Origin: Glaciozyma antarctica PI12
Lineage: Eukaryota; Basidiomycota; Microbotryomycetes; Kriegeriales; Camptobasidiaceae
NCBI GenBank assembly: GCA_002917775.1
Contig: KZ627149.1
Span: 227,689-291,688, forward strand
Length of the DNA stretch: 64,000 bases
Reading direction: 5' to 3'
This document shows positions 9,022 through 20,500 of this stretch, one piece after another; positions within the stretch are counted from its first letter, which is position 1, and the number at the start of each line of letters is the position of its first letter. Made by a program: the position numbers and the translations under genes. The notes under the pieces were generated by a model, which was not told where the DNA came from, did not search any database, and was given only the letters and a program-made list of their open reading frames with translations.

Positions 9022-12000
9022 ATGCACTACGCGGGGGAGGGCTCAATAAGCTACCTCTCCACTTCCTCCCCTTCGCCCCCTCCTCCAGCACCACAACAAC
9101 TTGAACAACAACAGCAGCTGGTCGTCACTCGGAAACCTCCTCCAGGATCCAACGCCTACGCCTACGCCGTTGTGAACGGTGCCCCCTCCCTAGCCCACTC
9201 CCTCGTCCTCTCCCGCCTGTCGTCCTCGCCCACCCTCCTTCCCGAAAACCTCGCGTCCCTCATCACCGCCCTCTCCCTTTGCGCTCGCGTCTCGATTCGA
9301 GCCTCGGCTCTCTTCATCGAGGCCATCCTCGAGAGCGCAAAGTATAGCACGATCACGGGACTAGGGTTGACGAGGAGGGCGCTCATATCGGCGGTGGGGT
9401 CGGCGCGGGCGCTGCACTATGTCAACCAGAAGCTGGATTGGAGCGGGAGGGATTCAGAGGGAGTCAAGAGCAAGTGAGTGTGGGGCCTTGTGGGCGCGGG
9501 ATGGTAGCTAATACGCGCACGCTCAGCGATGCGTTCCTTCAGGTCCTCGACAAGTACACGAACCTGGGCGTCTACCTCGTGCGCCACATTCCACATCCCA
9601 GCCCAGATGCAGCTAACGCGACGACTGCAGATCTACCACTCGTTCACCCTCGCCGAGCTCTTCGCCATGAGCGGCTTCTACCTCACTCTCAACACTCTCC
9701 AAACGGGCTTCTCCGCCGCCGAAGAGTCAGTCCGGATGCTCGACGGCATCCTCGGTTCCAACGAGACCTCCCGCGCCCTCTCCTCCATTATCACGCTCGT
9801 CCGGCAGGAGCTCACGCAGGACCCTCGATTCTCCCCCGCCGAACGAGGAGCGATCGCCTCCCTCACCGCTCTCACGAAAGCGCTCACGGCGTTCGTCTGT
9901 CTCCAGACGGCGACGCACAAGCGCTCGCTCAAGGAGATGCGGTTGCGCGTCGTGTATGATTGCACGATCGTCGTCGAGGGGGAGGGGGAGAGGGATTTCT
10001 CGAGGGAGGAGATGGGGAGGAGGACGGCGTCGGCGTCGATGATGATGACGGACGTGCGAAGCGAGTTGAAGACGGCGAGGCCGAGAACGAGAACGTCGTC
10101 TGCCCAGGGGACCGAGTCGATGGGAATTGTGGACGAGTTGGAGCAGTTGTGCGGAGGGGAGCAGGGAGGGGCGCAGGAGGAGGACGACTTGCCAGAGGAG
10201 GTTAGGGAGGCGCTGAGGGAAGTCCAGGCGGGGCAGGGGATGGGGAATCGCGTAGTGAGAGCGGGAGAAGGGTACGAGTACGAGATCGAGGTCGAGGAGG
10301 CGACTGCGACGACGACAACGACGGTTCGCACGGTGGACGCCTCGTCGACTCCGGACGGCTCTAGCTCGTTGCGCACGATCTTGAGGAAGACGAAGGATTG
10401 TACGAGGCCACTTTCGACCATCTCGGCGTCGCCTTCCAAAGCGATTCGCGGTGAGTCGATGGTCGTCGAGGAGGAGGGGGAGGTGCACGAGGACGAATGG
10501 GTCGAGGTCTCGACCATGTTTGGGCCGAGCGAAGGGACGGCGAGTGGAGGAGAAGACGAGGAGATGTACGATGGCGTGCAGGATATTCCCGGGGCGTTCA
10601 ACGGGAAGCAGAGCGTCGCGACGTTGACGAGGCAGGACACGCTCGACCATCCCGAGGAGGGTCGGCAGCGGCTTCAGGTGCGTTCTCTCTCCTCTCGTGA
10701 TGATCAAGGCTGACGGCTGTCGAAGGTCATCCTCCGCACGATGACGAAGAAGTTTACGCAGCGAAAGCGAACCCTTCGTCGCGTCGAAGTCCAAAGCCGC
10801 AACAGCTCTCCCTCGGGCTCCGCAAGCTCGAAACCTGGATCGCCTCGACCCTCTACCTCGGGCTCTCAGCAGCGCGGAGACGTTCGCTCGATCGAATGGC
10901 CGCCGAACAGCTCTGCCGGAGACGGAGACGCCGAGATGGAGTACGGACGACGCGGGAAGGCGAGGGGAGGTGTTCTGCGAGCGTTCAGCAAGGCTCTGAA
11001 GGGCAGCCACTCCAACTCGTCGTCTTCGTCTCTCGACAAATCCTTTCCTCCTTCACCCTCAGCCGAGCGCGCACCCTCCTAGCGCGCACCCTCCTCCAAC
11101 CAGCCCGCTCCTTCCTCAACCTGCCCCAAATCTCTCGCCCCTCCCTCCGACTCCAAGCCCCCTCCACTGCCCAACAAGACTTTGGGCGTCCCTCCTCGAC
11201 TTCGCAGAGCCGCCTCGATTCAGTCGATGCGTTCCGTCATGACGACTTGCACGCACACGGCTGCGACGCCGGCGGAGGAACCGGAACCCAAGGCGTCCAA
11301 CTTTCCGCATCGTCACCTCGTCGAGAACTTGCAGCACTTTATGCGTTACTCGTCGGCGGCGTACGGGCAGGCGTTCCTTCGTATTCTCGGGATCGGCAAA
11401 CACGATGTGCGTTCCTTCTCGCTCGCTTCGTGACTCATCTTGACTGACGTGCCTCTTCAGTTCAACTTCCCTCATACGCAGACGACGCGTGCGTTCTCCC
11501 GAAGCTCCACTGCTCCACAAGGTACTTACTCGACCTCGCAGACGCCAACAACCACGCCTTCGCTCACCACGTCGGAATCAACGTCGACGACATCCTTCTC
11601 TCCTCCTACACCGACCTCGGCCCAGGCTTCTCGACCGCGAAGATCGCTCCCATCGTCAACTACGTCGCCGTCGACCACTCGATCAAGGCCATCGTCCTCA
11701 GCTGCCGCGGATCCCTCGGGCTCTCCGACATCCTCGTCGACCTCACGTGCTCGTACGAACCGATCCCGGTCGAGCATGGGGATCCTAAGGAGAGCTACTA
11801 CGTCCACTCGGGCATGTTCTGCTCGGCGACGACGCTGCAGCGAGGGACGGTCCACGATACGATTCGCGAGGCGCTCGAGAACTTCCCGACCTAGTGAGTT
11901 GGTCCCCGCTGGTTTCGTTGACTTCCTCGCTGACTCGGGCATTTTCCAGTGGACTGGTGCTCTGCGGACACAGGTATGCGGTCGTCGGGTTCCGCCGAGG

Positions 12001-13059
12001 AGGCTCGCTTGCTGACCCCTTCGCATAGTCTTGGAGGTGGCGTCGCAGCTCTCCTCTCAATCCTCTGGTCGAGCCCCGTCATCGCCTTCGAAGAGCAGTC
12101 GGAGCAGTACCTCCTCGCGACGGGGGAACGACTCGCTCACCCTCCCATCCGAACCCCCTTCGTCACCAGCTTCTCCTCCGGCCTCCCTCCCGGTCGATCC
12201 ATCAGTTGCTTCAGCTACGGACCTCCCTGCGTCGCCTCCTCCGACCTCGTACGCTACTGCCAAGGTCTCGTCACCTCCACGATCCACAACTACGATATCG
12301 TCCCCACTCTCAGTCTCGGAGTCCTCCAGGACCTCAAGTCGATGGCGATGGGACTTTACTCGGAGGGAGGGACGGCCGAGGAGATCGTCGGGAGGGTCAT
12401 TGGGCTCTACCAGCGTCGGTTCATGGCGAGTCGCTCGACGAAGAAGGAGGCACCAGCTCCGATGCCGACGCCGAGCGGCGCGCAGGCGTTCACGCCTTCA
12501 CTCTCCGACGCGCCGGACGAGGCGAGGGAGGTCCCCCTGTCGAATTCCGAGATCGACGCCGGACGAGGGAGCAACCGCGCGCTCGACCCCGCGTACCGCG
12601 ATCCGTCGCTCGCTGGGGCCGAAGTCTCGGAGGACGTCGAGTTGAACGATTGGCTGTGGTCTCTCGTCAAGACAATGAGGGCTGGGAACGACGCTGAGAA
12701 ACTGTACCCTCCTGGCTGTGCGTCTTCCTCTTTCGTCGTTTGAGAATGACTCGCTGATGACCTCGGTGCAGCCGTCTATGTCATCGAGAATTACACCGTC
12801 TTCATCTCAGGCGAAGCGAGCACGAGCGGCGGCAAGTCCAAGTACTCGAGGAGGGAAGGTCGCAGGATCATCCTCCGCGCCGTCGACAACGTCGAGACGA
12901 GGTTCTCGGAGCCCGTCTTTGGCCGAACGAGTGCGTTTGCTCTCCCCTCTCTCTCTCGCATTCACTAACGCCTTCTCCCCAGTGATGTCGGACCACTCGC
13001 CCCTCTGCTACGAGCAGAACGTTGACCTCCTCGCGACGGCCGTCATCGGTTCCTCCTAA
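9022..13059 (+). CDS. Class 3 lipase (sn1-specific diacylglycerol-lipase type), interrupted by an in-frame stop
   Basis: Large alpha/beta hydrolase, about 1,180 residues if read through. It starts MHYAGEGSISYLS (ATG 9022). The N-terminal half has a helical region (YAVVNGAPSLAHSLVLSRL) and a long acidic/Ser-rich linker. The catalytic domain begins HLVENLQHFMRYSSAAYGQAF. Nucleophile elbow GLVLCGHSLGGGVAALLS, acid in IHNYDIVPTLSLG and histidine in SDHSPLCYEQNVD match the DAG-lipase triad. It ends VIGSS at 13059. Nine introns; two tiny exons surround 11461-11488 and 11950-11973. The stop TAG at 11080-11082 sits at the junction of a perfect 15-bp tandem duplication; the frame is identical on both sides and no normal intron removes it. 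Confidence 0.85.
11066..11095 (+). repeat. 15-bp tandem duplication creating a stop in the lipase gene
   Basis: AGCGCGCACCCTCCT is present twice with no difference (11066-11080 and 11081-11095). Residues E-R-A-P-S are followed by TAG made across the junction, then R-A-P-S-S-N in the same frame. With one copy, the frame would read E-R-A-P-S-S-N. Confidence 0.9.
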
Positions 13060-13431
13060 TCGCCTTCTCGCTATTCTTCATTCAAACACACGCTTTCTTT
13101 CCACTGCACGCGCTCTCCCCATACCCTTCATTCATAACCGCCTTTCGCACCTTTCATCTCTTCGATATACGCCCTTTTCTTCGCGACTGCGTTCGCCTCA
13201 TCTTGCCTCTGTACTCCCCTACCCATCTGTGCCCTTCACTTTGTTATCCTTCCTCCTATGCACGCTTGTCATATTTTCCTTTCCTGCAGGTTTCTCCAAG
13301 TTTTTGCTCGCGAATAGGGTCCGCGGAGAGAGAGCGGTCTCTCGCGTCAAAATGCCTTAATCTGGAGTTCTCAGTCTCTATCTACGCGCACCAATCGAAG
13401 AACCTCTCCATCCTTCGTCTCTAAATCTCAG
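13060..13431. other. Convergent 3' flanks of lipase and ACH1
   Basis: 372 bases, pyrimidine-rich on the plus strand, no gene seen. It presumably contains both 3' UTRs and polyadenylation sites. Confidence 0.5.
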
Positions 13432-16057
13432 TCACAACCCTGTATTCGCCAGTTCCCACTCCTCAATCCCATCCGCTGCAAGAAAAGCCACGTCAGCAAC
13501 CGTCGCAGGAACGCGAAGAGAAAGAGAACGTACTTGATCCTCATCGTTCCGTGGTCCTGGAGGTTAATATGCCTGCACCCAAACGCAGCTCAGCTTCTGC
13601 TCTCTCGAAAAACGACGAGAAACGTACATCTTGAAAGCGTTCCTAAGCATGTGAGGCTCGTGTCCAGCTCCACGCGCCAGGCACTCGTGGAGAGCTCGGT
13701 CGTAGTACTCCATCAGGAGATCGCGGTACAGAGGGTGAGCGCAGTTGTTGACTGCTCGCGGGGGTTGGTGAGCTCAACGAGGGTGCGAGGAGGGGGAGGA
13801 CGTACTAATGACGGGAGCACGCTGGCGGGGGGAGAGACCACGGAGATCGGCGAGTCCTTGCTCGGTAACGACTGTGCGAAGGAACGGGGTCAGCGGTGTT
13901 TAGGTGGAGTGCGGGAGGGAGGACGTACCGATGTCGAGGTCGTGCTCGGTTTGGTCGATGTGGGTGGCGAAAGGAACGATGCAGGAGATACCGTGGGGGT
14001 CGGTCTTGGTGGGGCGGCTGCGAAGGAATCGGGTTAGCGAGGGCGCGAGTCGTTTTAATGAGGAGGACGCACGAAGAGGGAGTGTGCATGATGGAGAGCT
14101 GCGTATGGAGTTTAGTACGCGCGAAAGCAGGGAGAGGAGGAAGAACATACCTTAGCGTTGCGAAGGAAATCAGCCGATCCACCGATACCGTTCAACATGC
14201 GAGATCCAAGGGCGCAAGTAGAGTTGGCGTGCGCATACATGTCCACCTCGAGAGGGGTGTTCATGGCGATGACACCTAGAGTGCCCGAGGTGAGCTAGCG
14301 TCCGCGCGGGGAGGGGAGAAAGGCGTACCCAAGCGACGAATGATCTCGGGCGAGTTGGCGACCTGCTGCGAGCGAAGGAGAAGGCGGTCCTTGTAGTTGG
14401 CCCAGTCTGTTGCATTACATCAGCTGGTGCGCTACTGCGAGTCGGAGAAAGGAGCTCACTCTTGTAGAAGTGCTCGAATCCTTCAGGGGAGAAGCGAATC
14501 GAGGTGGCGGTCGCAAAGTCGAGCTTGCCCGAGTCGAGAAATTGGAGGAACGTGTCCTAGAAAAGCGAGCGGGGTCAGGATTCGTGACTGGAACTGAGAG
14601 GGGAAGAGCGAACCTGGAGAACCTCGGTCCAGACCTCGACCTTCTCGAAGGGACCGGCAGCGAGACCACCGATAATCGAGTTGGCGACCTGGGGGAAGAT
14701 AGGAAGTCAGAAAGGAACGCGAATCGACGTCAAGCTCGAGTAACTAACGTTTCCGATACCAGACTGCGAGGATCGAAAAGTCAGCACGTCGCTGAGGACA
14801 TTGAGTGCGAAGAGCGCACCTGGAGGGGGAGGAGGTTCTTGGGAAGACGACCGGCAGTGACCTCGTCGCTGAAGAACTCGATCAAGTGCTTTGCGATCAT
14901 CACACTGTCCTCAGTCTCGGGAGCGTTTCCTCCAGTGTTGTCGGGGCGAGTCGCCTCAACAATCGCCACCACGCGCTCGGGGTCGATGTTGATGAAGGTC
15001 TCGCCGATGCGGGTGCGAGGGTTGGAGATGAGGTAGGGCTGGCGGTTCGGGGGAAGGAAGCCTTGGTTGATATCGTGGAGGCCCTCGAAGGAAGGAATGT
15101 GGGTGTTAACCCTGCGACGGTGGGGTGAGCGTTTTTGCCTCGCAAGAATTGATCGTACGCACTCGATGATGATCTTCTCAGCAGACTGGAGAATCTCAGG
15201 CGTCGCGCCGACCGAAGCTCCAGGGACGATAGCTCCGTCTTCGGTAATCGCGGTCGCCTCGACGACAGCCCAGTCGAGGGGTTTCTTGGGGTCGCCGTGG
15301 TCCTTCTTGAGCGAGTAGTAACCGTATGTAAGGTCCTGAGGAAACACTGCCGGGGGAATGATTAGCTGGGCTTTCGTGGGGAAGAGTGAAGCGACGTACT
15401 GGAAAGATGCTTGTCTGCAAACTCGATGCGGCCCTCGTTGATTCCCTTCGAGATGGCCTTGCCGACCTGGTGAGGAAACCTGCTTTTGATGAGGTCCAGC
15501 TCCGCCCAACGATCCTCGACCTCAGGACCCGACGACGCTCCTACGAAGAGGTTGAAACGCATACGAGTGGCGGGATCCGCCTGGAGGTTGTTCTTCTCGA
15601 CGTGGTCGGCGATCGCAGCGGGCCTGAGGATCCTGATCAGCTCAGGAACGACGCGCGAGGCCAGCCTCGTCTCAGTCCAAGCGGCGGCCTCAGACGAAGC
15701 GGCGCCTCGAGACGCCGTGAAGACTGAGCAGAGGCTTCGCTAAACTTAGTGCGGAGGCAAGGTAGGCGTACATCATCTTGGGGTAGCTGGAGAGCGACCA
15801 GGTCAGCAACGTTCGACGCGAGCCAGGGGCAGGGAAGAGCCCACCCAACTCCTGTGAACCCGCTCCATCCAATGTAGTCGTCATTCTTAACTGCAGCCAG
15901 GAGTCAGCTCTGGGGTTTCAGAGCAACCTGCGCGCGACGTACAGAGAGGCACAAGCTCCTCCGGCGTGGTGAGCTTCTTGAGGTACGACGGACGGCGGAC
16001 CCTCCTTAGAAGCTCAGCAGAAGGGACGGGCGCGTGAAGGACGCGTGTACGAAGCAT
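13432..16057 (-). CDS. ACH1: Acetyl-CoA hydrolase / succinyl-CoA:acetate CoA-transferase, mitochondrial
   Basis: Transfers CoA between acetate and succinate (detoxifying acetate in mitochondria) and hydrolyses acetyl-CoA slowly. It starts [20 protein letters not shown] (ATG 16057), an Arg-rich presequence, then [130 protein letters not shown], and [20 protein letters not shown] (the conserved G-G-S-x-D-F segment). It ends [10 protein letters not shown]. The length, about 525 residues, matches the yeast enzyme. Ten or more introns; the frame is clean throughout. Confidence 0.93.
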
Positions 16058-16320
16058 TCTGGAGAAGTCGGTGGGTGTGGAGGGGGAGGAGGGGGGAGAG
16101 AGCGCGGGAGCGACGAAAGAAGTTGAGTTGCTCAAAAAAGACCGAGCTCCACAAGCTCCGTCCCCGTCCGTCACTTCCACTTTCTTCTTTCCATTTATCC
16201 CTATCGTTCGCTGTCGACCGAGATTCACGAAGCACAGGATACCATCTCTCAGTTGGTGCAGAGCCAAAGACTCGAAAGGATGCGGGAAACACAAAAATTC
16301 GGAAATTGCAAAAAAGGTCC

Positions 16321-17378
16321 CTATCGCGCCTTGAGACTCAGGCTGCTCAGAGGCGAAGCGGAGGTTGTGCCCTGCAGGATCAAGAGGGTCAGTCGAGTCT
16401 AGACGAGGGAGGAACGAGGAACGCACGGCGCGAATGAGATCCAAGAAAGAAGCCTTGGAGAGGTTGGAAACTGCAACAAAAGTCAGCTCATCGTCGCGTC
16501 CGCAATCAAAAACAACACGCACGAGCCTCTCCCTTCCCTCGTCCACCCAGCACGTTCGGCCGCCTAAGCACTTTTCCTCCAGGTCCCTCGATCCCCAACG
16601 TAGTCGTCGCCGTACTCCCCGCATCGCTCTCCCCGGCCTCCCTCTTCCTCTTCTTCGCCTCCTCCTTCTCCGCCTTGAGTGGCGCTCCCTGGGCCGCTCC
16701 AATCGCATTAAACAACCGCACCACACCCCGCTGCGCCAACTTCCTCAACCGCTTCTCCCTCTCCGCTCCCGTCTCCCCCGTCTCCCCCTCCACCTCGCCA
16801 TTCTGCGCCCGCTCAAACTCGCGCGCACTCGTCGATTCCCACTGACTAAACGGGAGAGCTGGCCGAGCGCCCCACCCGGCGATAACGTCTCGCACGTGTC
16901 CTCGCGCAAGGTGGTTCGCCTTGGTCTCGCGAATGAGGTTCTTGGCCCGACGTTCGAGGCGCTGAGTTTGGGCGGAGGGAGGAGCGTTCTTGGGGTGGAG
17001 AGTCGAGGTGGAAGGGGGGAGACTGAGGAGGTGGTTGAGAGCGAGGGAGAAGGTGGGAGCGGGAGTAGGGCGGAGAGTCGTGTGCTTGAGCTCTGTGGGA
17101 GCTGCGTTAGCTGGGAGAGAGAGGGGGAGGGAGGGGGACGTACTCTTTGCTGGTCGAGGCTGTCCTTCCCCCATCGCTTTAATCGCATCCTCATCATCCT
17201 CGTCCGTATCATCATACGAGTCCTCATCCTCCCCCTCCGACTCATCGTCCTCTGAGCTCGACTCCTCGTTGTTCAAGTCACGATCCTCCTGAGGCGCTTC
17301 TTCAGGCACCTCCTCGATCTCGTCGTCCACCGGTGCAGGCTTGCGCTTCTTTAGGATAGATTTGAATCCAGGAGCCAT
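16321..17378 (-). CDS. RRP15: Ribosome biogenesis protein Rrp15
   Basis: Nucleolar factor for 60S pre-ribosome maturation. It starts MAPGFKSILKKRKPAP (ATG 17378), then a long Asp/Glu/Ser acidic tract, RLERRAKNLIRETKANHLARG, HVRDVIAGWGARPALP, EREKRLRKLAQRGVVRLFNA (family signature), and after an intron SNLSKASFLDLIRA, ending SSLSLKAR. A 51-nt intron (donor GTACGT at 17142) is a multiple of three without stops, so retention would insert 17 residues. About 280 residues, in line with the family. The stop lies 263 bp upstream of the ACH1 start. Confidence 0.9.
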
Positions 17379-17547
17379 CGTTCAGGAGAGTTGAGAGAGG
17401 TGAGGGGACTCTTAAGGGTGACCGCGCTGGGCTGAGCCAAATCTCTCCCATAAACGAGTTTTCGGCCTGTGGGTCACTTTTCCTACTTGACTTCTCTCGC
17501 TTCGTCTCTCCGCTGCCCGCATGGTAAGATGTAATAGCCAATAACAT

Positions 17548-20500
17548 CTAATCTTTAGCCGCAGGAGTCCTAGTGCCCGACCGAGGCGTCCCAGCTCCAC
17601 TCCTGCTCCCGCTCGCAGTTCCGTTCCTAACCAATCCTGCCTCCGATGCCAGCGAGTAAAAGATGGACTCCTGTAGCGCAGAGAACGTCAGTAACGATTC
17701 GGAGAAAAGAGGGAAGGGAACGCACTTTGTTTGCGAGAAGCTCGGCGGGCGAAGCACACTCGGCTACCTTGCCTTGATCCATGACCTGCGAACGACGACA
17801 TTAGCGGTTGAAGAGCTGCGAGGAAGAGAAACGACGCACGAGAATCTTGTCGCAGTCCATGATAGTGTTGAGTCGATGAGCAATCACAAAGATGGTGCAC
17901 TTGTTAAACTCGCGGCGGATAACAGCTGCGTCGCAACCCATCAGCCATCATCTCCACATCAGGCTCGATAAACGTACTCTGGATCTCCTTGTCGGATTCG
18001 GGATCAACAGCAGCGGTAGCTTCGTCGAGAACGAGGATCTTGGATATTGCGAAGGAGCGCGCGGCCGAGGCACATGAGCTGACGTTGGCCGGCACTGAGG
18101 TTGCTTCCTCCCTCGTCGATATGAGCGTCCAGCTTGCCGTCCTGAGCGAGCGTGACAGGTCAGCGGGGTACGACGAGAGGTGGTGAGGGAACGGACCATC
18201 GACTCGGTATGCTCCTTGAGCCGGCATTGCTCGAGTGCGCGCCAGAGCTCAGAGTCGGTGCTTTTGCCCGTAGGATCCAGATTCTCGCGAAGAGTTCCTA
18301 CAGCGAGTAAAGTCAGCACGAGGTAGAGCGAAGCTGAAAGTTCGGCAGCGCACCTTCGAAGCATTGCGAATCCTGAGGGATGACCGACAAGCGAGATCGC
18401 AGGCAGTGAAGGCCAATCTTGCTGATATCCACGCCGTCGATAAAGACCGTCCCGGACTCTGCCTCGATAACGCGGTACAGAACCTGCAGCTCTTCATCAG
18501 CTCCTACCCCACGTCCAAAGTACGCGAAACGCACCATCGTCAACGAGCTCTTCCCCGCTCCCGTCCTCCCACAGACTCCAACCTTCTCCCCGCCCTTGAG
18601 ATCAAAGCTCACGTCCCGAAGAACGAGATCAAGGTTATCCCTGTACCGCGCCGAAACGTGGTTGTAGGTGAGGGATCCCTCGGTAGGCCAGTCGGATCCA
18701 GGCTGAGTCTCGGGAATGCTGAGAGGCGCTTCGGGCTTGAGTTCGATGTACTCCTGCACGCGCTCGACGGAGACGATGTTGGTCTCGACTTCGGTGGCGG
18801 ATCGGACTGGGGAGAGGGTCGTCAGTCGTGCACTGAGGAGGGCAGGAGGAGAGGACGTACCGACCCAGTTGAGAGTCTGCGTCGTGCTCTGCGAGAAGGT
18901 CAAGAGGTCAGTGAGCTGCTCTGAGGAGAATCGGGCGGGGAGAGACGAACGAGAGCGTCTGCAAAGTAAACGTGTCAGTCCTGATTCAACACGCCTTCGC
19001 GAAACGAGCTTACAGCTGAGCATAAGCCCGACAATCCCAGCATCGATATTCCTCGACCGCACGAGCGTAAACACGGCCAACGTCGCCGTCGACAGAATGA
19101 TGATCGACCCCAAGAACTCGAGCCTGACCGCCAACCAGCGGTTGCAGTTGATCGAAGGGAAGTACGCCTCCTGGTTCCTATCGACGCGCGCCTCGTTCTC
19201 GGCGATGAAGCGCTCGCTTTGCCGGTACGCGCGAATCGTAGCTACTCCGCCGAGAGTCTCTTGGAAGGAGGCGAAGATGGGGGACTTGGTCGTCGCGTCG
19301 AGGCGCTTGAGCTCGCGTGAGGTGGCGAGGTAGTACCTGCGAGATCGCGTGAAAAGACTGCTGGGGAGAAGGGGGAGAGGAGACGTACGCTTGGATCTGG
19401 CGGTAGACGAAGAAGAGAGGTACGGCGACGAACATGAACTCGGGAGCCGACGCGCAAATGACGGCCACCATGCCTGAGGGAGCGAGGTGATTCGCGAGGA
19501 GCTTGAATCACGGACGAAGAAAGACGCACCGAAAACACCGGCCATGGTGCGGAAGAAGCCACCGAAAACGCGAGCGAGAACCTCGTCGATAACGTAGATA
19601 TCGCGACTGAAGCGGTTAAGGATCTGTGAGAGAGCGCCGTGAGCTCGCGCGTAGAGAACCGGTACCGCGAGAAAACTAACCGTGCCGAGGGGAGTCGTCT
19701 CTGCGAAAAACGAAGGCGTCAGCACGCGTCCGCACACCGACCACGAGAGAAACGCACCGAAGAAGAGCATAGGCGAGCGCATAACGGCATAGAACATCCC
19801 GTCGTGCATGACCTTGGCGGCGCGAATCACGCAAAGCGAGTACAGCAGAAGACCGTTGAGGAGGAAAGTGAAGCTAGCTCCGAGTCCGAAAGCAGCGTAG
19901 ATGCCGAGGTACCATGCCAGGTTGCCGTTGTCGCCCGTGGCCTGGTTGTGAGTCGCCCAGTCTTTGAGCCAGACGTTCGTGCCGATCTGGAGAGCTTGTT
20001 GGAGGACGATCGTCGCCATGTAGAGCGAGACCTGCGAGGTCGTCAGCGATCCGACCCATCGCACGGGAGAACAACGCACGCCGAGGTACGAGTTGGCCTT
20101 GATGAAGTTCTTGTAGATGGACAGCTTGACCGACCCCTGCTCGCGCTTCTCCTTGGGCCTCGTTGACGCCTTGAGTCCCTTAAGCGTCTCCCGCTTCTGC
20201 ACGTCGACCGGAACGAGCCTCGCCCGTTGCATGAGCGCAACGCTGGCCTTCTTCCGAAGCTTGGACGAGAGATCCTCCTGCTCGAGCTTGGCGTCGAGCG
20301 CCTCGACGACGACCGTCTCGTCCGAGCTAGACTCTTCTTCCTCGTCGTGGTCCTGGTTCCGGCCGAACTCGAGGAGGAGACGAGAGAGCTCGGTGTCGCC
20401 TGTGACGGCGGCGGAGAAGGTGCCTATGTCGGGGAGGAGTCAGTCGCTGTGAGAGACGCGGTGAAAGAAGGGAAGTACCTCGCTCGATGATGACTCCCTT

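Noticed and set aside
9678-11010. Antisense open frames of 320 and 427 codons opposite the lipase gene
   Set aside because: They mirror GC-rich lipase exons, have low-complexity Arg/His or Ser-rich sequence, no introns and no domain-like segments.
11019-11082. An intron ending at CCTAG that would remove the lipase stop
   Set aside because: The only available GT (11019) gives the wrong phase and shifts the catalytic domain out of frame.
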